Of a stretch of DNA of 64,000 bases, positions 46,937-55,035 are shown in pieces. This DNA is from CAWBOV01 sp963790525 (GTDB lineage Bacteria; Actinomycetota; Actinomycetes; Mycobacteriales; Jatrophihabitantaceae), in contig CAWBOV010000002.1 in the NCBI GenBank assembly GCA_963790525.1, positions 496,001-560,000 of the forward strand, given 5' to 3'. The position numbers and the translations under genes were made by a program. Below the pieces are notes generated by a model. That model had not been told where the DNA came from and ran no database searches. It saw only the letters and a list, made by a program, of their open reading frames with translations. Within the stretch, counting starts at the first letter, position 1. Every line of letters starts with the position of its first letter.

Positions 46937-48700
46937 GTGGCAGTCGTTTCGCAGCGAAGCGAAGCGTCCGCTCCACCCGAGGCGCGGCCTCAGCCGAGCG
47001 CGATGCGCCGCCGCTGGCTGTCCTATCTGGAGCGCGCGCCCCGGGTCATCGCGAACCTGACAACGCTGTTCGCGCTGCTCACGCTGCTGCACGCCTTCCT
47101 GGGCAGCCGGATGCGGGTGCACGCGCTGACCCAGTTCGCGCCGGTCCAGGCCGACGACGTCGCGGTGGCCGTCACCGCCGCCGGCGGGCTGCTCCTGCTA
47201 CGCCTGAGCGGTGGCCTGCGCCGCGGGCAGCGGCGGGCGTGGCGGACCGCCGTGGTCGTCGTGGGCGTGGTCATGGTGGCGCACATCGTCCGCGGTATCG
47301 ACGTCGCGGCGCTGATCGTCTCGGGCCTGCTGATGGCGCTGCTGATCGCCAGCCGCGAGAAGTTCACCGCCAAGAGCGATGTGACCTCGCGCTGGCTGGC
47401 GCTGAAGACGTTCCTGCAGATGTTCACGGTCGCCTTCATCTACGGGCTGGCGATGATGTACATCGCCGTCCACACGCGGGTGGTGGGCAACCCGTCGCTG
47501 GGCGTGCGCCTGCAGGAGATCCTGTACGGGATGGTCGGGGTCGACGGTCCTGCCGATCTCGACGGCCCGCGGTTCCCGGCGATCTTCCACGGCACCCTGC
47601 TGGCGTTCGGCATCATCATCGCGTTCGCCACGGTCTACCTGCTCCTGCGCCCCACCCACCCCCGCGCGGTGCTGTCCGCCGACGACGAGGCCCGGCTGCG
47701 CGCGCTGCTCCAGCGCCACGGTCAACGGGACTCCCTGGGCTACTTCTCGCTCCGGCGGGACAAGTCGGTCGTGTGGTCCCCGTCCGGCAAGGCCGCGATC
47801 ACCTACCGCGTCGTGCAGGGCGTCGCCCTCGTGAGCGGTGACCCGATCGGTGACCCGGAGGCCTGGCCCGGCGCGATCGCGGCGTACATGACGCTCGTGC
47901 GGGAGTACGCGTGGGTGCCGGCCGTGATCGGCTGCAGCGAGACCGGCGCGACGATCTTCCAGCGGGAGGCCGACCTGTCGGCACTGCAGCTGGGCGATGA
48001 AGCCATCGTGGAGATCGCCGACTTCACCCTCGACGGGCGCCCGATGCGCGGCGTGCGGCAGGCCGTGACCAGGGTCGAGCGGTGCGGCTACGAGGTGGAC
48101 GTCCGTCGGGTCCGCGACGTGGACGCGACCGAGATCGCGGCGCTGGTCAAGTCGGCCGATTCCTGGCGCGGCAACGAGATCGAGCGCGGTTACTCCATGG
48201 CGCTCTCGCGCCTGGGCGACCCCGCCGACGGGGACTGCGTCGTCGCCACCGCCCGTCACGACGGTGTGGTGCGCGGCATCCTGCATTTCGTGCCGTGGGG
48301 GCCGGACGGCCTGTCGCTGGACCTCATGCGCCGGGACAGGACCGCGGAGAACGGGCTGAACGAACTGATGATCGTCAAGGTCATCGCCGCCGGACCGGGC
48401 CTCGGGGTGACGCGCGTCTCGCTGAACTTCGCTGCCTTCCGGGACGCGCTGGAGCGGGGCGAGAAGATCGGCGCCGGACCGGTGCTGCGCGCGTGGCGCG
48501 GCCTGCTGGTCTTCTTCTCGCGGTGGTTCCAGATCGAGTCGCTCTACCGGTTCAACGTGAAGTTCCGGCCGGAATGGGAACCGCGGTTCCTGTCGTTCCC
48601 GTCCTCGCGGGACATCCCGCGGATCAGCATCGCCGCGCTGGAGGCGGAGGCCTTCATCACCCGTCCCCGCCTGGTGAACCGCTTCCTGCGCCGCAGCTGA
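46937..48700 (+). CDS. MprF/LysX-type phosphatidylglycerol aminoacyltransferase domain protein
   Basis: A ~587-aa protein with GTG start at 46937 (the frame is open to 46889). The N-terminal half has about six hydrophobic segments up to residue ~240. The C-terminal half is the DUF2156 domain: DSLGYFSLRRDKSVVWSPSG, VVQGVALVSGDPIGDPEAW, FTLDGRPMRGVRQAVTRVER and LYRFNVKFRPEWEPRFLSF near the end. This matches the LPG synthase part of MprF/LysX; the fused lysyl-tRNA synthetase of LysX is missing. It probably transfers an amino acid to membrane lipid and may aid resistance to cationic peptides. Confidence 0.87.
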   Translation: MAVVSQRSEASAPPEARPQPSAMRRRWLSYLERAPRVIANLTTLFALLTLLHAFLGSRMRVHALTQFAPVQADDVAVAVTAAGGLLLLRLSGGLRRGQRRAWRTAVVVVGVVMVAHIVRGIDVAALIVSGLLMALLIASREKFTAKSDVTSRWLALKTFLQMFTVAFIYGLAMMYIAVHTRVVGNPSLGVRLQEILYGMVGVDGPADLDGPRFPAIFHGTLLAFGIIIAFATVYLLLRPTHPRAVLSADDEARLRALLQRHGQRDSLGYFSLRRDKSVVWSPSGKAAITYRVVQGVALVSGDPIGDPEAWPGAIAAYMTLVREYAWVPAVIGCSETGATIFQREADLSALQLGDEAIVEIADFTLDGRPMRGVRQAVTRVERCGYEVDVRRVRDVDATEIAALVKSADSWRGNEIERGYSMALSRLGDPADGDCVVATARHDGVVRGILHFVPWGPDGLSLDLMRRDRTAENGLNELMIVKVIAAGPGLGVTRVSLNFAAFRDALERGEKIGAGPVLRAWRGLLVFFSRWFQIESLYRFNVKFRPEWEPRFLSFPSSRDIPRISIAALEAEAFITRPRLVNRFLRRS

Positions 48701-48710
48701 GCCGTCCGCT

Positions 48711-48740
48711 TTGTGACCGGCGCGTACGCGCCTGTAGTCT
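48711..48740 (+). promoter_or_regulatory. Promoter of tRNA-Ser
   Basis: ttgtga (-35, 48711-48716), 18 bp, tagtct (-10, 48735-48740), about 38 bp before the tRNA and just after the upstream gene's stop. Confidence 0.5.
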
Positions 48741-48778
48741 TTCGCGGTCGGTCACCGTTCGCTTCCGCGGCCCGGCAG

Positions 48779-48868
48779 GGAGGCTTCGCCTAGTCCGGTC
48801 TATGGCGCCGCACTGCTAATGCGGTTTGGGTCTCAAGCCCATCCCGGGTTCGAATCCCGGAGCCTCCG
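48779..48868 (+). tRNA. tRNA-Ser (GCT anticodon)
   Basis: A 90-nt class II tRNA. The acceptor arms GGAGGCT and AGCCTCC pair fully, with G as discriminator. The anticodon stem ccgca/tgcgg encloses ctGCTaa. A long variable arm (tttgggtctcaagcccatc) and the T-arm gggttcgaatccc follow. CCA is not encoded. It reads AGC/AGU codons. Confidence 0.96.
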
Positions 48869-48911
48869 CACTGTCAGTACACCGGTCGGCACGGCCTGAT
48901 CGACGCCGCCG

Positions 48912-48953
48912 GCTCCGGCGCACCGCCCAGAGGATGGACGGTGGCGCCGGAGC
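48912..48953. terminator. Hairpin between tRNA-Ser and the chaplin-like gene
   Basis: Arms gctccggcgcaccg and cggtggcgccggagc (one bulged base) with a 13-nt loop, between the tRNA and the end of the convergent chaplin-like gene. Confidence 0.6.
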
Positions 48954-48970
48954 ACAGGCGCATCGCGGTC

Positions 48971-50245
48971 CTACCGTTCGGCGATCACCGCCGGCCGACG
49001 GGTGAACCCCAGCGTCATCAGCCCCGCGAGCAGCAGGGCCAGCCCTGTCGCCACGAGTGCCTCGGTCGGGGTGCCGGTGAACGGCAGGCCCGTCGCCGAA
49101 TCGGCGTCCATGGCCGTCGTGGTTCCGGCCTGGCCTTCGGTGCCGGGGTGGGTGGCGACGACGGGCGGCACGGGAGCGACCGGGACGATCGGGTCGACCG
49201 GGCTGGTCGGGCCGGTCGGAGTCGTCGGCGCGGTCTCGGTGACCGCGTCACAGCTGCTGCGTGCCTGACCCAGCAGGCCGACCGTGTTCCCGCAGGCCGC
49301 CACCGGCAGCGTCACCGGGACGTCGATCACGCCGCCGCCGTTGCCACCGGTACCGGATCCGCCGGTGCCGCTGCCTGATGCTGAGGCGCACGCGGCGCCG
49401 CCGGAGCCGACCGCGTTGCCGCAGACCAGGATCGGTGCCGTGACCGGCAGGCCGACGGTTCCCGGGCCGCCCGTGGTGGCGCCGGTGGTGCTGGTGGTGC
49501 ACGACGCGCTGCCGTTGCCGAGCACGCCACCCGCGTTGCCGCAGACCGTCACGGGTGCCGTGACGGGCGCTGAGACGGTGTCACCGGAGCTGCCGGTCTG
49601 CGTGGTGCCGGTTGTGGTGCCCGACCCGGTTGTGGTGCCCGGCGTGCACCCGGCGGAGGACGAGCCGACCGCGTTGCCGCAGACAGCGACCGGGGCGGTG
49701 ACGGGCGCCTGGACCGCGCGCCCCGAGCCCGAGCGGCTCGTGGTCGTCGACGGCGCGCAGCCGGCGCTGCTGCGGCCGAGCAGGCCGACGGCGTTGCCGC
49801 AGACGCTGACGGGAGCCGTGACGGGCGCCTCGACAGCCGCCCGATCGGTCGAGCTGCCCGAGTTCGTCGAGCTGCCCGTGTTCGTCGAGCTGCCCGTGTT
49901 CGTGGAGCTGCCCGAGTTCGTGGTGGGCGCCGGAGCCGTGCTGCGCCCCAGGACGCTGACCGCATTGTGGCTGACCGTGACCGGTGCGGTGACCGGCACG
50001 TGCGCCAGGGTGTGCGATCCGGTGGAGCCGACGACGACCGGTGTGGTGGCGGCCGCCGGGCAGCTCGAGGAGCCGTTGCCGAGGACGCCGATCGAGTTGC
50101 CGCACGCCGTGACCGGGGCGGTCACGCTGACGGCGATGGGAGTGCCGGGGGCGGGGGTGTCTGCATGGGCGATGCCCGTGCCGACGGCCCAGAGGCCGCC
50201 TGTGCAGAGCGCGACCTTGAGGCCGCGGGAGATCCAGGTGTTCAT
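48971..50245 (-). CDS. Chaplin-like repeat protein with LPFTG sortase anchor
   Basis: A 424-aa secreted surface protein, starting MNTWISRGLKVALCTGG, with a signal ending near HADTPAPG. It has seven repeats of the form (V/L)P-V-x-x-P-V-x-x-CGN-x-x-G...C; six have the Cys pair (CGNSIGVLGNGSSSC, CGNAVGLLGRSSAGC), and one is degenerate (SHNAVSVLGRS). Ser/Thr/Gly-rich linkers separate them, including NSGSSTNTGSST repeats. The C-terminus is LPFTG, a hydrophobic helix and a basic tail, the sorting signal for sortase. Chaplins coat hyphae and spores of streptomycetes; long ones are wall-anchored. Many more repeats than the usual one or two. No sortase gene in the window. Confidence 0.82.
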   Translation of the reverse strand: MNTWISRGLKVALCTGGLWAVGTGIAHADTPAPGTPIAVSVTAPVTACGNSIGVLGNGSSSCPAAATTPVVVGSTGSHTLAHVPVTAPVTVSHNAVSVLGRSTAPAPTTNSGSSTNTGSSTNTGSSTNSGSSTDRAAVEAPVTAPVSVCGNAVGLLGRSSAGCAPSTTTSRSGSGRAVQAPVTAPVAVCGNAVGSSSAGCTPGTTTGSGTTTGTTQTGSSGDTVSAPVTAPVTVCGNAGGVLGNGSASCTTSTTGATTGGPGTVGLPVTAPILVCGNAVGSGGAACASASGSGTGGSGTGGNGGGVIDVPVTLPVAACGNTVGLLGQARSSCDAVTETAPTTPTGPTSPVDPIVPVAPVPPVVATHPGTEGQAGTTTAMDADSATGLPFTGTPTEALVATGLALLLAGLMTLGFTRRPAVIAER

Positions 50246-50327
50246 GATGGGGTCTCTTTCCGGTGGGGAGGACGGCGAAGGGTTCGCCGAGGGGACTGTC
50301 CGAGCGGTCGAGCTGCTGCGGAGGTCC

Positions 50328-51272
50328 CTAGCCGGGAGAGACGTCGGGCTTGGTACCGGTGTTGGCCGGTGTGCGGTCCTGGGCGTACCCGCTGGACACC
50401 AACGGGGTGAGCCGGCCGATCCGTCCGCCGGGCGACAGGATCGCGTCGGTCGCGGGGGCGGTAGTGCTTGCCGTGGCGGTTGACGGGGCGACGGGCGTGG
50501 ACGGCGCCGTCGGGACGGGGTCGATCGGACGCGGGGCGACGGGCTGCGCCCGACTGATGACACCCGTCGGGGTACTCAGGGCGCTGGAGCCCCGGTGGTA
50601 CGGGGCCTCGACAGCGCGCGTCGGGCCGGTGCTCATGCCGGCGGCCGTCGCCTGCGAGGGGCCGGCGTGACGGGTGGTCGGTGCCGGGGTCGTGACGGTC
50701 GGCAGGCCGTTCGTCCTGATGACGGGGCTCAGGGTGGTCCCGTCGATGAGTTCGCCTGCCAGGTGGCCGATCACGGGCACCGGCTCGGTCGCGCTGCCGA
50801 CGCCGATGACGACCGCGGTGACCGAGGCAAGCGTGCTCGTCACGGTGGTGGAGACCGGGTGCGTCACGCGGTGGAGGGCGACCAGGACCGGGTGCGTCGA
50901 AGACCCCGGCCCCGAGCCGACCGACACGGGGGAATCGGTGGCTCGGGGCGGGGTGTTCGGGATCGTCAGGTCGTGCACGGTGGTCGTGGCGGACCTGACG
51001 AGTGCTGTCGCGGTCCCGTGGCCGGCAGTCACCGGGTGCGTCACCGTGGTGAGCACCGGCGCGACGATCGACCGGACGGGCGGAGGCGGGGTCTCGGCGG
51101 ACGCGCTGGACTGGTGGGCCATGGCCGACACCAGCCAGGTCGCGGCGCCGATACCCGCCACCACCGCAGCTTTGCGCACGAGCCGACCGAGGGCCGAGGC
51201 ACGTTCCGGACTGGCCGCAGGGGCCGCCGCTGCGGCGCTGAAGGGCGCCGTCTCGGTGACCGTGTGCTCCAT
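50328..51272 (-). CDS. Secreted or membrane-anchored low-complexity protein next to the chaplin-like gene
   Basis: A 314-aa product. After a cytoplasmic head of ~30 residues (ALGRLVRKAAVVAG) comes one hydrophobic stretch (AVVAGIGAATWLVSAMA), then ~260 residues rich in Pro, Thr, Ser, Ala and Val without cysteines. Short repeated phrases such as THPV(S/T) and L-x-x-V-T-x-V are visible. No domain is recognised. It lies 82 bp ahead of the chaplin-like gene in the same direction, so a joint role at the cell surface is likely. Function unknown. Confidence 0.6.
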   Translation of the reverse strand: MEHTVTETAPFSAAAAAPAASPERASALGRLVRKAAVVAGIGAATWLVSAMAHQSSASAETPPPPVRSIVAPVLTTVTHPVTAGHGTATALVRSATTTVHDLTIPNTPPRATDSPVSVGSGPGSSTHPVLVALHRVTHPVSTTVTSTLASVTAVVIGVGSATEPVPVIGHLAGELIDGTTLSPVIRTNGLPTVTTPAPTTRHAGPSQATAAGMSTGPTRAVEAPYHRGSSALSTPTGVISRAQPVAPRPIDPVPTAPSTPVAPSTATASTTAPATDAILSPGGRIGRLTPLVSSGYAQDRTPANTGTKPDVSPG

Positions 51273-51445
51273 TGCGGAACCTCTCGTCGGCCCCCGTGGC
51301 TGACTCGTGCTACCCGGCTTAACGATCTTTGATGGTGCCGGTTACGGACCCGGAGAACTTTCTTGGACAACAACCTGCAGCACGGGCAAGAGGAGTGGAT
51401 CGGCGACCCGCGCTCCGCCTGTACACTCATCTACCGGTTCACAAC

Positions 51446-51518
51446 GCGCCCGTAGCTCAACGGATAGAGCACTTGACTACGGATCAAGAGGTTGCAGGTT
51501 CGAATCCTGCCGGGCGCA
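51446..51518 (+). tRNA. tRNA-Arg (ACG anticodon)
   Basis: A 73-nt tRNA with acceptor GCGCCCG/CGGGCGC, D-arm gctcaacggatagagc, anticodon stem cttga/tcaag around ctACGga, and T-arm caggttcgaatcctg. The 34-position A is normally deaminated to inosine to read CGU/CGC/CGA. CCA is not encoded. Accessory-type DNA begins just downstream. Confidence 0.96.
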
Positions 51519-51638
51519 CTCATCACACCTGCGAGTCCTTCGGGGACTCTGTTCGGCCGGTGCTTGCGGCATGTGGCCTCCGGAGCGTGTCGGTCCGCAC
51601 GTCGCGCGCGCACGCTGTCGCATTCCTACGGTTGCTGT

Positions 51639-51760
51639 GTCCTGATTGTTCTGTCGTGGTCGGATGGGTCGAGGGGACTACATCGACGACTTGGACGCGC
51701 CGATTGCGAACAGCGTCGCGCCAACCGGCGAGGCGCGCACCAGCAGCGGGAGTAAGCAGA
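51639..51760 (+). pseudogene. Deleted relic of the NUDIX gene at 52569
   Basis: 51639-51724 aligns with the promoter and first ~20 codons of the NUDIX gene (tcggatg(a/g)gtcg, tggacgcgccga, with scattered changes). From 51727 it continues with ggcgaggcgcgcaccagcag, an exact 20-nt match to 52898-52917 near the gene's 3' end. About 270 bp between are missing, and the ATG is degraded to atggg. This is a partial duplicate with an internal deletion. The rest of the 275-bp gap after the tRNA shows nothing else. Confidence 0.7.
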
Positions 51761-51793
51761 GCGTTTCGCCGCTCGCGTGACGTCGTCACTCAT

Positions 51794-52183
51794 TCAGCAC
51801 GGCGCGGCCAGTCGGTATGTGACCTGAGTGTCTCCGTTGATGGCCACCAGGTCGTCGATGAGGGGTGTCTGCGATCGCGCGCTCACGGTGAGGTTGTAGA
51901 CGCCGTTGGACGGCACGCGGACGGTAGCCGTGCCGGTTGGTCCTGTGGTGCCCGATCCGCCGCCGTCAATGTCCACCCGGGCCCCGCTGATCGGTGTGCC
52001 GGCGCAGGTCCCGCTGAGATCGTGTGACAGTTGAACGGTGAGGCGTGACGTGGCCGGTGCTGAGTTCCGGTGAACGGCGAAGGCGGCGAGAGCGGACAGC
52101 ACGATTGCGCCGACCAGCAGGGCGGTTGCGGTCAGGATGGCGTCGACCGGCCTACCGCCTGGCCGGAGCCTGGTCACCGCCAT
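51794..52183 (-). CDS. Single-pass membrane protein with a small beta-sandwich domain
   Basis: A 129-aa product: a basic head, a membrane segment (AILTATALLVGAIVLSALAAF) at residues ~15-36, then an outer domain with two cysteines (LSGTCAGTPISGARVDID at ~58, final AAPC) that may form a disulfide. GATGPTGTATVRVPSNGVYNL-like spacing suggests an Ig-like or carboxypeptidase-regulatory fold. No family assigned. It starts close to a small orphan frame upstream. Confidence 0.55.
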   Translation of the reverse strand: MAVTRLRPGGRPVDAILTATALLVGAIVLSALAAFAVHRNSAPATSRLTVQLSHDLSGTCAGTPISGARVDIDGGGSGTTGPTGTATVRVPSNGVYNLTVSARSQTPLIDDLVAINGDTQVTYRLAAPC

Positions 52184-52195
52184 GGCTTCGTGGGC

Positions 52196-52290
52196 TTATA
52201 GGCAGTGCAGGGACATGACCCACTCCGCATCGACTTGATAGAGCTTGGCCAGGTTGTCGTAGAAGATAGCGGTGTCTTCAACGTCACGGA
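52196..52290 (-). CDS. Short orphan reading frame (possible gene remnant)
   Basis: Minus strand reads VRDVEDTAIFYDNLAKLYQ then VDAEWVMSLHCL and TAA. The sequence has protein-like composition and codon use, but no clear start. A second short frame upstream (MIIGGLGEAAGVAPVAVETL, about 52293-52365) is out of phase with it. Together they look like a decayed small gene. The rest of 52184-52568 is AT-richer and shows nothing else. Confidence 0.35.
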
Positions 52291-52568
52291 CTGCTACCCG
52301 ACAACGTCTCGACCGCGACCGGGGCGACGCCGGCGGCTTCGCCCAGCCCACCGATGATCATCACGAGAATCACAGGTGTGCTGAGGGACCGCTCCACGAA
52401 ACTGCTCCCAGACGACGACCTTGATTGGGTATATATCAGCTAACTCTGCTCTATGCAGTAAGTCAACGTTTGCGCACGATTCGGATAGATCAACGCACGG
52501 GGCGGAGGCAGAGCGAGGTAGCTTTTTCCCACGCGGTCGTTATGTCGTGATTGCTCTATCATCGTCGG

Positions 52569-53039
52569 ATGAGTCGGGTGGACCACATCAACGACCCGGA
52601 CGCGCCGACCGCCAACACAGTCGTGCCGTCCGTCGTCGCCATCGTCCAGGACGACGAGGGCCGTGTGCTGCTGATTCACAGGACCGACAACAACCTGTGG
52701 GCGTTGCCGGGCGGCGGGCATGAGATCGGCGAATCCATCTCGCAGACGGTCGCCCGTGAGGTCAGGGAGGAAACGGGGTATGACGTCGAGGTCGAGGCAG
52801 TGACCGGTCTCTATACCGACCCTCACACCGTCATGGTCTACGACGACGGAGAGGTCCGGCAACAATTCTCGATCGCCTTCCGGGCCCGACTCCTGGGCGG
52901 CGAGGCGCGCACCAGCAGTGAGAGTCGGCAGGTGTCCTGGTTCAGTCTCGACGAACTCCAGTCCATCGACATGCACCCTTCCATGCGGCAGCGCATCGCG
53001 GACGCTGTCTCCCGTGACCCCACCGTCGCCATCCGGTAG
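52569..53039 (+). CDS. NUDIX hydrolase
   Basis: A 156-aa NUDIX protein starting MSRVDHINDPDAPTAN. The box is GGGHEIGESISQTVAREVREE followed by TGYDV, which fits GX5EX7REUXEEXGU. WALPGGGHEIGES and QVSWFSLDELQSI are typical of the MutT-like group acting on nucleotide or sugar-nucleotide diphosphates. A deleted relic of the same gene lies 0.9 kb upstream. It is tail-to-tail with a zinc-ribbon gene, with 6 bp between. Confidence 0.9.
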   Translation: MSRVDHINDPDAPTANTVVPSVVAIVQDDEGRVLLIHRTDNNLWALPGGGHEIGESISQTVAREVREETGYDVEVEAVTGLYTDPHTVMVYDDGEVRQQFSIAFRARLLGGEARTSSESRQVSWFSLDELQSIDMHPSMRQRIADAVSRDPTVAIR

Positions 53040-53045
53040 ATCTGC

Positions 53046-53438
53046 TTACCCGTCGTGTGAGTCATCGGGCCGATCCACAAGCGTGCCGCCCTTGCTGTGC
53101 AACGAGCGCTGCTCGAACTCGCTGCCGCACCTTTGGCAGTAGCGCCAGTCGATCTCGTCGTCCAACGGGTGCTCGGTCCAAGGACCGACGACGTGACCGC
53201 GCTCGTCGCACTGGGCGACCTGGGCGTGGATCGGACAGAGGACCCGGCCGTCGTCTCGCAGTACCCAGCCACGTTGCTCGTAGTCGAGCAGGTCCGCCCA
53301 GAGCTCACGCAGCGTGGCGAACGTCGGAGGCTTCACCTCCCCGGTCGGGCCGCAGACGGTGCAGTCGATCCCAGAAGAGTGAGCGTGAGTGGATACGCGG
53401 GTCCCCCATGACTGTCCTTTCGTTGGCTTCTCCGACAA
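53046..53438 (-). CDS. Small zinc-ribbon protein, start uncertain
   Basis: The C-terminal ~110 residues look real: IDCTVCGPTGEVKPPTFATL, WADLLDYEQRGWVLRDDGRV, LCPIHAQVAQCDERGHVVG and WRYCQRCGSEFEQRSLHSKG, with CxxC pairs suited to zinc. The frame is open to 53627 but runs into the divergent XRE gene. The only good ribosome site (aaagga, 5 bp before ATG at 53409) opens a different frame, so a one-base error near the start is possible. A TTG at 53438 is used here provisionally. Function unknown. Confidence 0.5.
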   Translation of the reverse strand: MSEKPTKGQSWGTRVSTHAHSSGIDCTVCGPTGEVKPPTFATLRELWADLLDYEQRGWVLRDDGRVLCPIHAQVAQCDERGHVVGPWTEHPLDDEIDWRYCQRCGSEFEQRSLHSKGGTLVDRPDDSHDG

Positions 53439-53451
53439 TTGGACGTATAGG
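53423..53451 (+). promoter_or_regulatory. Promoter of the XRE regulator gene
   Basis: ttggct (-35), 17 bp, tatagg (-10), 32 bp before the ATG at 53483. Good fit to a primary-sigma promoter. It lies inside the 5' end of the divergent zinc-ribbon gene. Confidence 0.5.
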
Positions 53452-53482
53452 CATGGGACGAAACGTCTCTGGGCGTAGATAC

Positions 53483-53749
53483 ATGGGATGTATTGGGTTG
53501 GACCTATGGCTGCCGCCCCCGCTGTCCGACGCGACGACCGAATTCGGTCAGCGAGTTCGAGCGCAACGTCACGCGCTCGGGCTGAGTCAGGAGGCGTTGG
53601 CCGCGGCCGCAGGCTTGCACTGGGCATTCGTGGGCCAGGTCGAAAGGGGTCGACGTAACCTCACCCTGCACAACATCCTCAAGCTCGCCGCAGCACTCAG
53701 CATCAACCCAGCGGAGCTCGTCCGCGGCCTCACGGCGCCGAGCGCGTGA
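53483..53749 (+). CDS. XRE-family HTH regulator
   Basis: An 88-aa protein (ATG at 53483; in-frame ATGs at 53408 and 53453 lie in or before the promoter). It is essentially one lambda-repressor-type HTH: FGQRVRAQRHALGLSQEALA, AAAGLHWAFVGQVERGRRNL, TLHNILKLAAALSINPAELV. Single-domain XRE proteins often control mobile or restriction/toxin modules; here it is divergent from the zinc-ribbon gene. No restriction enzyme gene is adjacent. Confidence 0.85.
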   Translation: MGCIGLDLWLPPPLSDATTEFGQRVRAQRHALGLSQEALAAAAGLHWAFVGQVERGRRNLTLHNILKLAAALSINPAELVRGLTAPSA

Positions 53750-53840
53750 CGAGGCCCAGGGTGCGCGAGGTCCGGCGGGTGTTCTCTAACGCTTAGTAGG
53801 CGGGGAGAGGCAGCGTGTGCAGCCACCGAGTCTGTCCGAA

Positions 53841-54929
53841 TCAAACCTCGTCATACAGCAGTGGTGCTAGCACCTGTCGCCCAGCAGCGACAGTGGCCTC
53901 ACCCGGCGGTTGTGCGAGCCAATCGCCGAGGTTTGGCGCGGTGAGCATGGTCAGGTGGCCGAACGGCTGTTGCCGCCATCCGTGGTCGACACCTTCTGGT
54001 ATGGCGGGCAGGAAGGTGCAACCTTGGGCGTCGACCAGCCCGCATTCCTCGACCTCGCGTTCACGTAGGTCGTTCATGTGGCGCGAAATAGGGAGCTCCC
54101 AGAGCCTCCGTCTGTCATGCGCCACGACCCCGGTGGCTGCCAGCGTGTCAGTGTTGTGGATGAACGCCATATGCGCGTGCGGTTCGAGGATCCTCATGCG
54201 TTCCACCAGGGCATCGAGGGCAGCCTGCCATTGGAAGGCAGCACGATCAGAGTCACCGATCACGAGCGACAGCTGCGCGGTAGGGAACCAGTGCTTGGTC
54301 AGACGGAACTTTGTACCGAAGACGCTGAACAGGGTCGCGCCGAGATCGGTGTCACGCTGAGCGCGCACCGCGGTCAGCTCATCGCCACGTCTCAATCGAA
54401 CGCTAGCGCCGCTCGTTGTGAGGAGATAGATCGCGGCGTATGGACCGACTTCGGCGAGCCAGTCCAACGCGGCGGCGTCCGTGAACGCTTCCACCTCGGG
54501 TGTGGCTTTCCAGTCATATCCAGGCCGCGTCGCCTCGAGCGCGATGCGCAGCTCCATCGCCGCCAGCGGCTCGCGGTTGGAGCCCGGCACGACCAGGCGA
54601 TCGAGCGCCGTCAACCGCGCGTCCTTTGGCAGGCGGAGTGCCAGCTGCCGCACGAGCCACTCGAAAGACGTGGTGACTTCGGTAAATTTGCCCATCCACA
54701 CATAGACGTCCGGCGGGACCGACGACGCCAACATCTCGGGGGGCGGGGCAGGCTGTCCCCATCGCGTCATCACGGCCGCACCGGCCGCCCAAAGTCTGAC
54801 GGTGTCCGCGATCGCCGCTTGCACCAATGCTGGGATCTCGGAGTGGTCCGTAGGAGCGCTCACGCGGAAGGACAGCTCTTCTGTGTTGGCGTTCCTCGCT
54901 TGGCGACGCAGTCGCGGATCAATCCACAT
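53841..54929 (-). CDS. Conserved orphan protein, paralogue A (362 aa)
   Basis: A 362-aa soluble protein, no signal peptide or membrane segment. It starts MWIDPRLRRQARNANTEELS and shares its whole length with the 363-aa protein at 56453-57544. Shared blocks include PPDV-V-MGKFT-V-SFEWL-RQLA-RLP, MELRIALEAT, HW-PTA-LS--IG-SD and QQPFGHLT--(S/T)APDL-DW-AQ. The segment with repeated Trp and His might be an enzyme core, but no catalytic motif is recognised. Its 5' end is nearly identical to the paralogue at nucleotide level. Function unknown. Confidence 0.75.
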   Translation of the reverse strand: MWIDPRLRRQARNANTEELSFRVSAPTDHSEIPALVQAAIADTVRLWAAGAAVMTRWGQPAPPPEMLASSVPPDVYVWMGKFTEVTTSFEWLVRQLALRLPKDARLTALDRLVVPGSNREPLAAMELRIALEATRPGYDWKATPEVEAFTDAAALDWLAEVGPYAAIYLLTTSGASVRLRRGDELTAVRAQRDTDLGATLFSVFGTKFRLTKHWFPTAQLSLVIGDSDRAAFQWQAALDALVERMRILEPHAHMAFIHNTDTLAATGVVAHDRRRLWELPISRHMNDLREREVEECGLVDAQGCTFLPAIPEGVDHGWRQQPFGHLTMLTAPNLGDWLAQPPGEATVAAGRQVLAPLLYDEV

Positions 54930-55035
54930 GATGCGGCCAAACTAGCAACAGGTACCAGCCGATTGGATCGCCCAAATGGTTTTCGCACACCCGCGTGGTT
55001 GCGCAATTGGCTTGTGCGCTCGCGATACTGAGGTC

